A stretch of 62,045 bases of DNA from Thermodesulfobacteriales bacterium (GCA_026988575.1 JALSKZ010000028.1:1-62045); one strand, 5' to 3'. Shown: positions 48,673-58,281, counted from the stretch's first letter. The notes: a model not told the origin generated them from the sequence alone. Made by a program: numbers and translations.

Positions 48673-50952
48673 ATGGCCAAAGAACAAATAAAGATTGGTT
48701 TAGTACTCTGTAGTTGTGGAAAAACTCTGGAAGAAAGAATTGATTTCAGACGATTGGAAGACCACGCCCGAAAGCTGCCTCACATTACCCAGATCATCAC
48801 GTGCAGTGATCTGTGTAAAGACCCTGAAAGTCATTTAAAAGGCCTAAAAGGTAAAGTAGATCGTCTTCTCTTCGCTGGGTGTTCGGAGAGATCTTCACTC
48901 AGTTTCCCAGAAGATCGTCTCTTTAAAGTCCTCGATTTTCTAGGGATAGACCAAGGTCTTTTCGAAACAGCAAATCTCAAAGAACAATGTGCCTTGGTCC
49001 ACGAGGACAGAGAGGCCACTACAGCAAAGGCCCTTGATTTACTACAGATGGCCTACGAAAAATTACTTACTAACCGTAAGGCGCACTCCTTTACGGAAGT
49101 CAAAAAAGAGGTCTTGGTTATTGGCGGAGGAGTAGCCGGTCTAAGCTGTGCTCAGGGGCTAGCTGATCTTGGAATCAAAGTTACGCTGGTAGAAAAAAAG
49201 CCCTATTTGGGAGGGCACCTCTGTCAGCTACCCTTGCTCTGGCAAAGCGAGGGATATGCTTCTGTATGCACCAGTGAATGCCTTGGGCCGGTAATTGTAC
49301 GCGAAACCCTCTTGAGGGATAACGTGGAAGCCTGGACCAGTGCGCAATTAGTAGAAGTAGCCAAGCGCAACGGGAACTTTTTTGTCAAAATAGAAAAAGA
49401 ACCTCTTTGGGTAGACCCTGAAAAATGTATCTCCTGTGGAAAGTGTACCGCAGTTTGCCCTGAAGAGATAAACAATGAATTTGAACTCGGGTTCAAGACA
49501 AGAAAAGTCATCGACAAAGACTTTGCTTTGGCCATGCCGGATACCTACAACATTGTAGGAGAGGCCTGTACCAAGTGTGGAGAATGTGTCAAGGTGTGTC
49601 CCACAGGAGCCATTAATCTTGAAGCTCCCAAAGAAACCATCGAGAAAGAATTCGGTGCCGTGGCCTTGGCCACAGGCTACTCTGCCTACGATATGCACGC
49701 CTTTGAAAACCTGGGCTACAAATGGCCCAATGTGGTGACCATGCTCGAGTTCGAACGGCTATGGGCCCATAAGTTCAATAACAAACCCCCTATCAGCATA
49801 GCCTTTATCTTATGTCAAAAGGATAAAGTGGGCTATTGTTCTCGACTTTGCTGCCTGGCCACTATGAAACACGCTGTCAGGCTCTCTATGGCCTATTTAG
49901 GTACAGAGGTAAACGTCTATTATCAGAGCTTGCGCACTTGTGGTCGGGCCTTTGAATCCTTCCGCCGAGAAGCCGAAGAAAAGGGCGTAGGCTTCTTGCA
50001 AACGGAAGTACAGCGCGTAGAGCAGGGAGAAGAAGGCTGGCTCAAGATCATTACCGATCAGGGAGAATTTGAGGCTGATTTAGTAGTACTTGCGGAACCT
50101 TTGGTACCTGCGGGGGCCAGATTGACCAAGATGTTTGGCGTAGAACAGGACGCCTACGGTTTCCCTATTGAATTTCAGCCCCGGCTTATACGTCCCCTAG
50201 AGACCAACGTGGAACGCGTCTTTGCCCTGGGAACCGCCAAGGGTTTTAAAGACATTCAGGAAAGTATAGAGTCTGGCCAAGCAGCAGCACTCAAGATATA
50301 CAATACCTTAAAAGGGCGCGAACAAAAGTTTGTCTCCATCATCGAAGAAGAAAAGTGCTCCCGCTGCGGGATATGCCTTAGTATATGCCCCCACGGGGCT
50401 ATAAGCATGGATGAAAAAGGGGCCCATATAGACCCGGCCTTTTGCAAAGGTTGTGGACTATGTTACGCCAGTTGTGCCACTAAAGCGATTAGACTCTTAA
50501 ATTTAGAAGACTACCAAATACTAAAAATGGCCGAAGTGGCCTTTGCCCAAACACCTCCCCACGAACCCCGTATACTGGCCTTCTTGTGTTACTGGTGCTC
50601 CTACGCTGCTGGAGATCTCATGGGTGTTAACGGTGAAAAACTACCAGAAAGCTTCCGCAGTATTCGCATAAGATGTTCCGCTTCTATAAACCCTGACGTA
50701 GTTTACGAAATATTTCGTCGCGATCTTGCTGACGGAGTACTAGTGGCCGGGTGTCCTCCCAAAAATTGTCATCACCTGTGGGGAAACGACATGCAGAACC
50801 GGCGCTTCAAATTACTCGGACAGGTATTTAAAGAGATAGGCCTGGGGCACAAAATAGCCCGCTGGGAATTTATCGGCGTAACCATGTGGCCCCAATTGGC
50901 TAAAATAATACGCTCCATGCACCAAACATTGAAGGAAGCCAAGAGTAGTTAA
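48673..50952 (+). CDS. HdrA-like flavoprotein with C-terminal MvhD domain (QmoB-like fusion), orphan
   Basis: A protein of 759 residues. The N-terminal HdrA-type domain (KIGLVLCSCGKTLEE) is followed by a Rossmann FAD site VLVIGGGVAGLSCAQGLADL (from about 147) and two [4Fe-4S] motifs CISCGKCTAVCP and CTKCGECVKVCP. Next come the HdrA signature YCSRLCCLATMKHAV, two more motifs CSRCGICLSICP and CKGCGLCYASC, and an MvhD domain with FLCYWCSYAAGD, RIRCS and GCPPKNCHH. HdrA-MvhD fusions occur in QmoB of sulfate reducers and in electron-bifurcating Hdr complexes. Here no hdrB, hdrC, qmoA or qmoC is adjacent, so the partner is unknown. ATG 48673 follows GGAGGG; it has its own promoter and terminator. 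Confidence 0.9.
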   Translation: MAKEQIKIGLVLCSCGKTLEERIDFRRLEDHARKLPHITQIITCSDLCKDPESHLKGLKGKVDRLLFAGCSERSSLSFPEDRLFKVLDFLGIDQGLFETANLKEQCALVHEDREATTAKALDLLQMAYEKLLTNRKAHSFTEVKKEVLVIGGGVAGLSCAQGLADLGIKVTLVEKKPYLGGHLCQLPLLWQSEGYASVCTSECLGPVIVRETLLRDNVEAWTSAQLVEVAKRNGNFFVKIEKEPLWVDPEKCISCGKCTAVCPEEINNEFELGFKTRKVIDKDFALAMPDTYNIVGEACTKCGECVKVCPTGAINLEAPKETIEKEFGAVALATGYSAYDMHAFENLGYKWPNVVTMLEFERLWAHKFNNKPPISIAFILCQKDKVGYCSRLCCLATMKHAVRLSMAYLGTEVNVYYQSLRTCGRAFESFRREAEEKGVGFLQTEVQRVEQGEEGWLKIITDQGEFEADLVVLAEPLVPAGARLTKMFGVEQDAYGFPIEFQPRLIRPLETNVERVFALGTAKGFKDIQESIESGQAAALKIYNTLKGREQKFVSIIEEEKCSRCGICLSICPHGAISMDEKGAHIDPAFCKGCGLCYASCATKAIRLLNLEDYQILKMAEVAFAQTPPHEPRILAFLCYWCSYAAGDLMGVNGEKLPESFRSIRIRCSASINPDVVYEIFRRDLADGVLVAGCPPKNCHHLWGNDMQNRRFKLLGQVFKEIGLGHKIARWEFIGVTMWPQLAKIIRSMHQTLKEAKSS

Positions 50953-50969
50953 TCTACCATGCGTTAAAG

Positions 50970-51020
50970 TCTGAGTCGGGGTTGTCCTTGCACTTTACCC
51001 CGGCTCAGATTAAATTTTCT
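50970..51020 (+). terminator. intrinsic terminator of the HdrA-MvhD gene
   Basis: TCTGAGTCGGGGT (50970-50982) pairs with ACCCCGGCTCAGA (50997-51009) with a single T-G wobble, around a 14-nt loop. TTAAATTTTCT follows. It lies 18 bp after the stop and before ffh, and fits a rho-independent terminator. Confidence 0.82.
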
Positions 51021-51049
51021 CCAAATAGCAAGAAGGGGTGTATTGTATT

Positions 51050-52378
51050 TTGTTTGAAAATCTTAGCGAACGCTTAGAAGATACCTTCAAAAGGATACGT
51101 GGTCGGGGCAAACTCACCCCTAAAGACGTAGAAAGAGGCCTACGTGAGGTACGTCTAGCCCTCCTAGAAGCCGACGTAAACTTTCGGGTCGTAAAGGATT
51201 TTATTAACCGGGTGAAAGAACGGGCCCTGGGGGCAGAGGTAATGGAAAGCCTCACCCCGGCCCAACAACTGATAAAGATCGTCCACGAAGAACTCATAAA
51301 GACCCTGGGCGAAAAAGCAGTTGCCCTGGACCTATCTGGACCTAAACCCATTCCCATCTTACTTGTGGGCTTACAGGGTTCAGGTAAAACGACTTCTGCG
51401 GCCAAATTGGCCTTGTTTTTGCGCAAAAAAGGACGCCGTCCCTTTTTAGTACCTGCGGATACCTATCGCCCAGCGGCCATAGATCAACTGCAAACCCTAG
51501 CCCGTCAGATAAATATCCCCTGCTACAACCCGGCCCAGGGCGAAACACCGGTGGAGATAGTGAAAAAGGCCCTGGCCGAGGCCAAGGCCCAGGGTTATGA
51601 CGTAGCCATTATCGATACGGCCGGCCGGCTACATATCGACGACCAAATGATGGCTGAGGTAGAAGAGATAAAAAAGGCTGTTGCCCCTCGCGAAGTCTTG
51701 CTGGTGGCGGACGCCATGACAGGCCAAGACGCGGTCAATATCGCCAAGAGTTTTCACGAAAAAGTGGGGCTAACCGGGGTCATTTTGACCAAAGTAGAAG
51801 GCGATGCCCGCGGTGGTGCGGCCCTTTCTATCCGGGCGGTTACCGGCTGTCCGATCAAATTTCTAGGGACCGGTGAAAAACTAAATGCCCTAGAAGTCTT
51901 TCATCCAGACCGCCTGGCCTCCCGGATCTTGGGCATGGGCGACGTCCTAAGTCTTATTGAAAAGGCTCAAGAGGCCTTTGATCTTAAAAAGGCCCAGGAA
52001 TTACACGATAAATTAAAAAAAGAGGCCTTTACTCTGGAAGATCTGCGAGACCAAATCCGCCAAATGAAGCGTCTTGGTTCTCTAGAGCAAATTTTGAAAA
52101 TGATCCCCGGCCTGGGCAATAAACTCAAAGATATCCCCTTTGATGAGCGCGAAATAGTAAAGATGGAAGCTATCATAAATTCTATGACTCCTCAGGAAAG
52201 ACGTTACCCCAAGATTATAAACGCCAGCCGCAAAAGGCGCATTGCCAAAGGCAGCGGCACCTCAGTTCAAGACGTAAATCGTCTACTTAAAAGCTACGAG
52301 GAAATGAGGCGCCTTTTTAAACGGGTGCGCAAAAAAGGCGGGCTTCAGGCCCTTGCCCGAAGCTTGTTTGGAAGGTAA
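51050..52378 (+). CDS. ffh: signal recognition particle protein Ffh (SRP54)
   Basis: GTPase that targets membrane proteins to the translocon with SRP RNA. The N domain, the G domain with GLQGSGKTTSAAKLA, DTAGR and TKVEGDARGG, and the M domain with the signal-sequence and RNA-binding part RRIAKGSGTSVQDVNRLLKSYEEM are all visible. The start is uncertain: the family begins MFENLSERL, which fits a TTG at 51050 about 11 nt after AAGGGG, while GTG 51038 would add four residues. The length of 442 residues is normal. It heads the rpsP-khpA-rimM group. Confidence 0.95.
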   Translation: MFENLSERLEDTFKRIRGRGKLTPKDVERGLREVRLALLEADVNFRVVKDFINRVKERALGAEVMESLTPAQQLIKIVHEELIKTLGEKAVALDLSGPKPIPILLVGLQGSGKTTSAAKLALFLRKKGRRPFLVPADTYRPAAIDQLQTLARQINIPCYNPAQGETPVEIVKKALAEAKAQGYDVAIIDTAGRLHIDDQMMAEVEEIKKAVAPREVLLVADAMTGQDAVNIAKSFHEKVGLTGVILTKVEGDARGGAALSIRAVTGCPIKFLGTGEKLNALEVFHPDRLASRILGMGDVLSLIEKAQEAFDLKKAQELHDKLKKEAFTLEDLRDQIRQMKRLGSLEQILKMIPGLGNKLKDIPFDEREIVKMEAIINSMTPQERRYPKIINASRKRRIAKGSGTSVQDVNRLLKSYEEMRRLFKRVRKKGGLQALARSLFGR

Positions 52379-52414
52379 AAAGAGAGAGCAAAATTTCTAA
52401 AGGAGGTGAAGTGG

Positions 52415-52684
52415 GTGGCTATAAAGATCAGGCTCATGCGTAAGGGACGTCGCAACCGGCCCTTCTATCGTGTGGTAGCTACAGAGGCCTCTGCCCCTAG
52501 AGACGGCAAATTTTTGGAAATATTAGGCTATTATGACCCGATAAAAGAGCCTTACGAATTTAAAGTAGACCAAGAGAAGGTACAGAAATGGCTTGATCGG
52601 GGGGCTATTCCCACCGAAACGGTAAAGGCCTTGCTCAAGCGGGCTGGTTTACTCTCTAAAAAAGCGCAGTCTTCCGCTGCCTAA
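52415..52684 (+). CDS. rpsP: 30S ribosomal protein S16
   Basis: Small-subunit protein. It begins MAIKIRLMRKGRRNRPFYRVVATEA, the family signature, and continues GKFLEILGYYDP. I choose GTG 52415 because the family starts there and AAGGAGGTGA lies just ahead; a GTG at 52406 falls inside that ribosome-binding site. The length of 89 residues is normal. The position between ffh and khpA is the common bacterial order. Confidence 0.96.
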   Translation: MAIKIRLMRKGRRNRPFYRVVATEASAPRDGKFLEILGYYDPIKEPYEFKVDQEKVQKWLDRGAIPTETVKALLKRAGLLSKKAQSSAA

Positions 52685-52735
52685 TAAAAGTGCCTATTAT
52701 TTTGACCAGCGGAAAGTTCAAGAGGGAGGTAGATC

Positions 52736-52975
52736 ATGGGAAAGCTGAAGGACCTTATCGAACAGATCGCCAAGGCATTGGTAGATAATCCAGATGCCGT
52801 CCAGGTCAACGAGATTGAGGGTGAACAAACCTCAGTTATTGAACTCAAGGTAGCCAAAGAAGATCTCGGGAAAGTAATTGGTAAACAAGGCCGCACGGCT
52901 AGGGCCATGCGGACTATTCTAAGCGCTGCTTCTACAAAATTACGGAAGCGTGCTGTGTTAGAAATCATCGAATAA
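52736..52975 (+). CDS. khpA: KH-domain RNA-binding protein KhpA
   Basis: A protein of 79 residues consisting of one KH domain with the RNA-binding loop [18 protein letters not shown]. KhpA works with KhpB in RNA binding that affects cell division and envelope synthesis in some bacteria. GAGGTAG precedes the ATG. It lies in the usual place between rpsP and rimM. Confidence 0.94.
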   Translation: MGKLKDLIEQIAKALVDNPDAVQVNEIEGEQTSVIELKVAKEDLGKVIGKQGRTARAMRTILSAASTKLRKRAVLEIIE

Positions 52976-52999
52976 TTAAAGGCCCGGGCCTCCCTCAAA

Positions 53000-53521
53000 A
53001 TGTCTCGTAAAGTACCAATTGGGAGGATAGTCCGGGCTCACGGGCTAAAAGGGGAGGTAAAATTTCTCCCCTATACCCTTAATCAAGAACTTTTCTCACA
53101 GGTAACGACACTCTATCGTCGTAAGGGTGGTTTTTTTGTCCCTTTAAAGTTAGAGTCTATAAAGAAGGCCCCTAGTGGGGGCTTATTATTTGGCTTTAGG
53201 GAAATAAGAGACATAGAAGAGGCAGAAAGGCTAAAGAACGAAGAACTCTGGATAGATCTAAAAGACCTTCCTCCCTTAAAAGAAGGGGAATTTTATCATT
53301 ATCAACTTTTAGGCCTGGAGATAATCCAGGAAAATGGCCAAATATTAGGGAAAGTAAAGGGCATCATGCCCGTAGGTCCTTACGATCTTTTAGAAATAAG
53401 CCCTCCTGAAGGCAAGAGTTTTTATCTCCCCATGATCGAAGAGATAATCTTAAAAATCGATCTCCAAAAGGGTGTTATCGTGGTCAAACCCCCAGAGGGC
53501 CTTATTGAGAGCCAGCGCTAA
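53000..53521 (+). CDS. rimM: ribosome maturation factor RimM
   Basis: Binds S19 and helps 16S rRNA processing in the 30S head. The N-terminal barrel has IGRIVRAHGLKGEVKFLP and the C-terminal PRC-barrel has LLGLEIIQENGQILGKVKGI, VGPYDLLEI, and LPMIEEIILKIDLQKGVIVVKPPEGLIE. The length of 173 residues is normal. The usual next genes, trmD and rplS, are missing; dnaB with its own promoter follows instead. Confidence 0.95.
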   Translation: MSRKVPIGRIVRAHGLKGEVKFLPYTLNQELFSQVTTLYRRKGGFFVPLKLESIKKAPSGGLLFGFREIRDIEEAERLKNEELWIDLKDLPPLKEGEFYHYQLLGLEIIQENGQILGKVKGIMPVGPYDLLEISPPEGKSFYLPMIEEIILKIDLQKGVIVVKPPEGLIESQR

Positions 53522-53528
53522 ATCCCTT

Positions 53529-53557
53529 TTGAACAAATAGCCCCGGTCAGGTAAAAT
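53529..53557 (+). promoter_or_regulatory. sigma-70-like promoter of dnaB
   Basis: TTGAAC (53529-53534), a 17-bp spacer and TAAAAT (53552-53557) start 8 bp after the rimM stop. The predicted transcript begins about 20 bp before the dnaB start codon. The -10 box matches 5 of 6 and the -35 box 4 of 6. Confidence 0.55.
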
Positions 53558-53583
53558 AGGGTCATTAATTCGAGTAGGTGGTT

Positions 53584-54966
53584 ATGGCACGCAGAAGAAA
53601 ACGTCCCCGTGAAGAGGCATTTTTAGATCGGGTTCCTCCCCAAAATATCGAGGCTGAAAAGTGTGTCCTCGGAAGCATATTTTTAGATAACAATGCCCTG
53701 CTCAAGGTAATAGACCTCCTGCAACCAGAAGACTTCTATCGACCAGCCCATAGCTCTATCTTCCGGACGATGCTCGATCTGTTTAACAGCAACGAACCCA
53801 TAGACTTGGTAACGGTACACAACGCCCTACACGACAAAGACTTACTGGAACAGGTAGGTGGTGCGGCCTATTTGGCAGAATTGGCTCATTTTGTACCTAC
53901 AGCAGCCAACGTAGTTTATTATGCCCATATCGTCCGGGAAAAGTCCATCCTCAGACGGCTCATCGCCACGGCCACCGAAATAGCCAGCCGCTGTTACGAA
54001 GGTACCGAACCTGTAGACGACCTGTTAGAAGAGGCCGAAAGATCCATCTTTGAAATTCGGGCTCAGGGCAATTCCAAAAACTTTTTTTCGATAAAAGACA
54101 TCATCAAAAGTGCCGTTTATCAAATCGAGCAACTGCATCATCGTAAAGAAGAAATAACCGGAATACCCACTGGTTTTAGGGAGTTTGACCGTCTCACTGC
54201 TGGCCTCCAGCCAGCAGACCTTATCATTGTAGCGGGAAGGCCGAGTATGGGCAAAACCGCCTTGGCCTTAAATATTGCCCAGCATGCGGCCTTGGAACAT
54301 GAGGTGCCTGTGGCCATATTTTCTTTGGAAATGTCTAAGGAGCAATTGGCCACCAGGATGCTTTGTGCAGAGGCCAAGGTAGATGCCCAGGCCCTACGCA
54401 CGGGTAGACTATCTGATGCCGACTGGCAACGTCTTACTTTTGCGGCCAACAGGCTATCGCAGGCCTCTATTTTTGTCGACGACACCCCTGCCCTTACGGT
54501 ATTAGAGCTCAGGGCTAAAGCCCGGAGACTCATGGCGGAACACGGTTTAGGGCTGGTAATCATAGACTATCTGCAGCTGATGCGTAGTAGAGAACGGAGA
54601 GAACGCCGGGAGCAAGAAATTTCAGAGATCTCAAGCTCGCTTAAGGCCATGGCCAAGGAATTAAATATCCCGGTAGTGGCGCTTTCGCAATTGAATCGAC
54701 AGGTGGAAACCAGAGAGATAAAACGCCCTCAGTTGGCCGACTTGAGGGAATCGGGCGCCATTGAACAAGACGCAGATGTTATCGTATTTATCTACCGTGA
54801 TGAGGTCTACAATAAAGAGAGCCCCGATAAGGGTAAGGCCGAATTAATTATAGGCAAGCAACGAAACGGCCCTACCGGGACGGTAAAACTGGCCTTTTTG
54901 GCTCAATATTCCTGTTTTGCCAACCTGGACGAAGACCACACCGCGCTAGCTGCTGACCTTTTATAG
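53584..54966 (+). CDS. dnaB: replicative DNA helicase
   Basis: Hexameric fork helicase. The N-terminal domain starts PPQNIEAEKCVLGSIFLDNNAL and is followed by a RecA-like domain with Walker A GRPSMGKTALALNIA, Walker B LVIIDYLQLMRS, and LADLRESGAIEQDADVIVFIYRDE. No intein is seen. The length is 460 residues. ATG 53584 is preferred over GTG 53578. The stop is 2 bp from the end of the convergent rlmN. Confidence 0.96.
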   Translation: MARRRKRPREEAFLDRVPPQNIEAEKCVLGSIFLDNNALLKVIDLLQPEDFYRPAHSSIFRTMLDLFNSNEPIDLVTVHNALHDKDLLEQVGGAAYLAELAHFVPTAANVVYYAHIVREKSILRRLIATATEIASRCYEGTEPVDDLLEEAERSIFEIRAQGNSKNFFSIKDIIKSAVYQIEQLHHRKEEITGIPTGFREFDRLTAGLQPADLIIVAGRPSMGKTALALNIAQHAALEHEVPVAIFSLEMSKEQLATRMLCAEAKVDAQALRTGRLSDADWQRLTFAANRLSQASIFVDDTPALTVLELRAKARRLMAEHGLGLVIIDYLQLMRSRERRERREQEISEISSSLKAMAKELNIPVVALSQLNRQVETREIKRPQLADLRESGAIEQDADVIVFIYRDEVYNKESPDKGKAELIIGKQRNGPTGTVKLAFLAQYSCFANLDEDHTALAADLL

Positions 54967-54968
54967 GG

Positions 54969-56018
54969 CTAGGACAGAACCCCCCGTAACTGACCGCAAG
55001 CAGCCGCTATATCTTGCCCTTTACTCTGGCGGACGGTGGCTACATACCCCGCCTGCATGAGGATCTCTTGAAAGGCAAGGACCGTCTTGTCGTCTGGACG
55101 CTTAAAAGGCAGCGACGGGGCTTCGTTAAAGGGGATGAGATTGATCTTTGCCGGGACCCCCCTCAGTAGTTTGGCCAGCCGTTGGGCCTGAACAAGGGAA
55201 TCATTAATACCTGCCAGCAAAACGTACTCAAAGGTTATGCGCCAGCCGCGCTTCAAGGGAAAACTCTTACAGGCCTTTATTATCTCTTCTAAAGGATATT
55301 TCTTATTTACCGGGACTAATGAGGTACGGATTTGATCATCAGCAGCGTGGAGAGAAACGGCCAGTTTTACCCGTATTTCTTGTCCAAGGCGACGAATTTG
55401 AGGGACCAATCCCACGGTAGATACCGTGACCCGGCGAGGAGAAAAATCGAACCCTTTGGGATACAAGAGGATATTTAAGGCCTTAATCACCGCCTCGTAA
55501 TTGGCCAGAGGCTCCCCCATACCCATAAAGACCAGGTTGCGCAAGGGCTTTTTTTTATCTAGCCCTTGAGAAGATAAGATTTCTTGGGCCTTGAGTACCT
55601 GGCTGGTAATTTCTCCCGCAGAAAGATTACGCCGAAAACCCATCCGCCCGGTAAGACAGAAGGCACACCCCATGGCACAACCCACCTGAGAAGACACACA
55701 AAGGGTGTAGTGATCACGCTCGGGGATGAGTACACACTCTATGATCTCGCCGTCCTCGAGTCTTAGGGCCAGCTTGCGGGTACCATCCCTGGAGACTTCT
55801 TGACGAGCTAACTCCGGCAAGGCGATAGAAAATTCCCTTTCAAGGTCTCTGCGCAATTCCTTGGGCAGATCCGTCATTTGTTGAAAAGAATCTACACCTG
55901 CTACAGAAAGCCAGCGAAAGACCTGCCGCCCCCTAAAGGCAGGAAGGCCCTTTTGGGTAAAAAGGGCCTCTATCTCTGGCAAGCTTAAGTCTCTAAGATT
56001 CGGCCTTGAGTTTGGCAA
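54969..56018 (-). CDS. rlmN: 23S rRNA A2503 / tRNA A37 C2-methyltransferase
   Basis: Radical-SAM enzyme that methylates C2 of adenine. CAMGCAFCLTGRMGFRRNL holds the CxxxCxxC cluster, VFMGMGEPLANYEAV follows, and the C-terminal VRQSKGQDIAAACGQLRG includes the catalytic Cys. The length of 349 residues is normal. Its first 26 bp overlap the TPR lipoprotein gene, so the pair is probably co-transcribed. Confidence 0.95.
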   Translation of the reverse strand: MPNSRPNLRDLSLPEIEALFTQKGLPAFRGRQVFRWLSVAGVDSFQQMTDLPKELRRDLEREFSIALPELARQEVSRDGTRKLALRLEDGEIIECVLIPERDHYTLCVSSQVGCAMGCAFCLTGRMGFRRNLSAGEITSQVLKAQEILSSQGLDKKKPLRNLVFMGMGEPLANYEAVIKALNILLYPKGFDFSPRRVTVSTVGLVPQIRRLGQEIRVKLAVSLHAADDQIRTSLVPVNKKYPLEEIIKACKSFPLKRGWRITFEYVLLAGINDSLVQAQRLAKLLRGVPAKINLIPFNEAPSLPFKRPDDKTVLAFQEILMQAGYVATVRQSKGQDIAAACGQLRGVLS

Positions 56019-58260
56019 GGAGCTTGCGCGCCTCCTCTTTTTCAGGAAACGTTAGAGGAGATTTTACCACCTTTTCAAGCTCTTCTACAGCCTCCTGCTT
56101 TTTTCCCGCTGCGGCTAGGGCCTGAGCTAAGTGGTAACGCACAGGTAAAAATTGGGGATAATTTTGCAGGATATCCCGCAGGGTAGAAATAGCCAAATCG
56201 TAACTACCCTTCTTATAAAGTACCCAACCAAAGGTGTCCAGGACATATGGATTTTGTGGAGCCAGTTCTCGGGCCCGTTGGGCAAAAATAAAGGCCTCTT
56301 CGTAATTGCCCTGCTCAGCAAGCAACCAGGCAAGATTATTCACCGCTGGTACAAACTTGGGGGCCAATTCTACTATCTCGCGGTAAGTGGCCTCGGCATC
56401 TTTATAACGACCTAGTTTTTGGAGGAGCATGGCCTTTAACATGAGCAAACTAATATTTTCTGGCCGTTTCTTTAAGGCCGCATTGCACTCCGCCAAGGCC
56501 TGATTGAGCTTCCCTTCTCGGGCATATATAGCAGCTAACATGGTATAGGGGGGCAAAAATTTATCGTCGTTAGCAAGGGCCAGCTTTAGCAACTTTTCCG
56601 CCTGGGCTGTTTTTTTCTGCGCTAGATATATCTGGGCCTCTAAATAATAGACCGGGGCCTTATTCTTGAAGTATTTGAGATGTTTCTCACAAGTATTTAT
56701 GGCCTTTTTATAATCTTTTTGGGCCATATAGTAAGCCACTACTTTGGTAAGGGCCGGCAAATGCGTGGGGGCCAGCTCCAGGGTCTTCTGATACTCTTTT
56801 ATCGCCTGCTTTTTCTTTTTCTCGGCCAAAAGACAAGTAGCCAAACCAAAATGTACAGTGGGATTCTTGGGATAGAGCTCGGCCAGTCGTCGGTAGATCT
56901 TTTCGGCCTGATCGTACTTTTTTTCCATCATATAGGTTAGCGCTAACATCAAACCGGCCTCTCTACTGCGTGGCGCCAATCTTAAGACGGTAACTATTTG
57001 TTTGCGGGCCCCATCGATGTCTTTCTGGGCCAAAAGGAGACGTGCATAAAGCAAACGTGTCTTCAGGGCAAAGGGATTGGACTCGATGGCCTGTTGAAAG
57101 GCCTTTTGCGCCTGAGGTATCTCGCCCTGTAGGAGATGAATCACCCCTATAAAATGATGGGCCTCGGCGAGACGAGGCCGTTTTTGTACCACGTATTCAA
57201 AGTCTTTTAAGGCCTCGGCGGAAAGCCCCTTAGACAAACGCAACTTGCCGCGCACCAACCTGGCTAGCACATGGCCTCCATCCTTGGCCAAGACCTCTTT
57301 GATCAGCTCTTGGGCACCCTTGGCATCCCCTAAGTCCAACTTTATATAGGCTAATTGGGCCTTAAGATCCAAGGAGTTTGGCCATTTCTTTAAGCCCTCT
57401 TCCGCGACCTCCTGGGCCTTTTGCAACTGTTTGGTATTTCGATAAACTTCAACCAGTTCGATATACCCCTTAGGATCTCCAGGGTGTTTGTTGATCCATT
57501 CTCGCAGAAAGGCCACGGCCTGGGTTAGCTTTCCTTGGGCCATATAAAGGGCCACCAGCTGACGAACAAAACGGAAATCCTTGGGGTGTTTGGCAATTAA
57601 ATCCAAAAGCTCCCTTTGCGCATCTTGGACCTTTCCTTCCCGTAAATAGAGTCGGATCAAAAATTCACGCAAAATGATATTTTCCGGAAGCTTTTGCAGG
57701 GCCACTTTTAGTTGGGCTTCTGCCTTTTTAGGCTGCCCCTTTAAGAGCCAAACCTGCGCCAAAAGGGCAAGGGATTCAATGTTTTGGGGATCAAGTTCAT
57801 GGGCCTTTTGGGCAAGCTTAAGGGCCTCGTCCAACTTTTTTTGTCGTAGACGAAGTACCGCCAGGGTATTTAAGGCCTCAACATCTTGGGGCTTTTTCTG
57901 TAATACATATTTTAGGTGTTCTTCGGCCTCCTTAAAACGCTTGGACCCGATTAAAAGGGCGGCTAGCTTTACCCGGGCCTGGAGGTTTTCGGGATCTACG
58001 TCCACGGTCTTGCGCAACTCCGTTAAGGCCTTCCGGTAATCGCCAATCTTGAGGAAGATCAAGGCCAGCTGATAATGAGCCTGGGGATGTTTGGGGTCTA
58101 TTTGAATGACATTACGAAATTCAATGGCCGCCTCTTTTAATTTCCCCTCCTTGGCGTAAGCCAAACCACGTTGCATGTGGTCGTGGATCTTCTTCTCTGG
58201 GGAACTACATCCTAACACAAACAAGATTAGAAAGAGGCAAAAAAACTTTTTTAGTCTCAT
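55993..58260 (-). CDS. long TPR-repeat lipoprotein (PrsT-like)
   Basis: A protein of 755 residues with lipobox VLGC (Cys 18), then about 20 tetratricopeptide repeats filling the rest, for example AAIEFRNVIQIDPKHPQAHY and EAFIFAQRARELAPQNPYVL. The arrangement resembles the TPR lipoprotein PrsT found with exopolysaccharide and PEP-CTERM systems, but no such system is in the window, so the role is an open question. It is a protein-binding scaffold at the membrane. GAGGTGGG precedes the ATG. A hairpin lies just upstream in the likely leader. Confidence 0.85.
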   Translation of the reverse strand: MRLKKFFCLFLILFVLGCSSPEKKIHDHMQRGLAYAKEGKLKEAAIEFRNVIQIDPKHPQAHYQLALIFLKIGDYRKALTELRKTVDVDPENLQARVKLAALLIGSKRFKEAEEHLKYVLQKKPQDVEALNTLAVLRLRQKKLDEALKLAQKAHELDPQNIESLALLAQVWLLKGQPKKAEAQLKVALQKLPENIILREFLIRLYLREGKVQDAQRELLDLIAKHPKDFRFVRQLVALYMAQGKLTQAVAFLREWINKHPGDPKGYIELVEVYRNTKQLQKAQEVAEEGLKKWPNSLDLKAQLAYIKLDLGDAKGAQELIKEVLAKDGGHVLARLVRGKLRLSKGLSAEALKDFEYVVQKRPRLAEAHHFIGVIHLLQGEIPQAQKAFQQAIESNPFALKTRLLYARLLLAQKDIDGARKQIVTVLRLAPRSREAGLMLALTYMMEKKYDQAEKIYRRLAELYPKNPTVHFGLATCLLAEKKKKQAIKEYQKTLELAPTHLPALTKVVAYYMAQKDYKKAINTCEKHLKYFKNKAPVYYLEAQIYLAQKKTAQAEKLLKLALANDDKFLPPYTMLAAIYAREGKLNQALAECNAALKKRPENISLLMLKAMLLQKLGRYKDAEATYREIVELAPKFVPAVNNLAWLLAEQGNYEEAFIFAQRARELAPQNPYVLDTFGWVLYKKGSYDLAISTLRDILQNYPQFLPVRYHLAQALAAAGKKQEAVEELEKVVKSPLTFPEKEEARKLLAKLKAES

Positions 58261-58281
58261 AGACCCACCTCAAAAATAAAA

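Noticed and set aside
48673-50952. NADH-dependent glutamate synthase small subunit-type oxidoreductase
   Set aside because: The FAD and Fe-S motifs superficially fit, but the YCSRLCC signature, four ferredoxin motifs and C-terminal MvhD domain identify an HdrA/QmoB-type protein.
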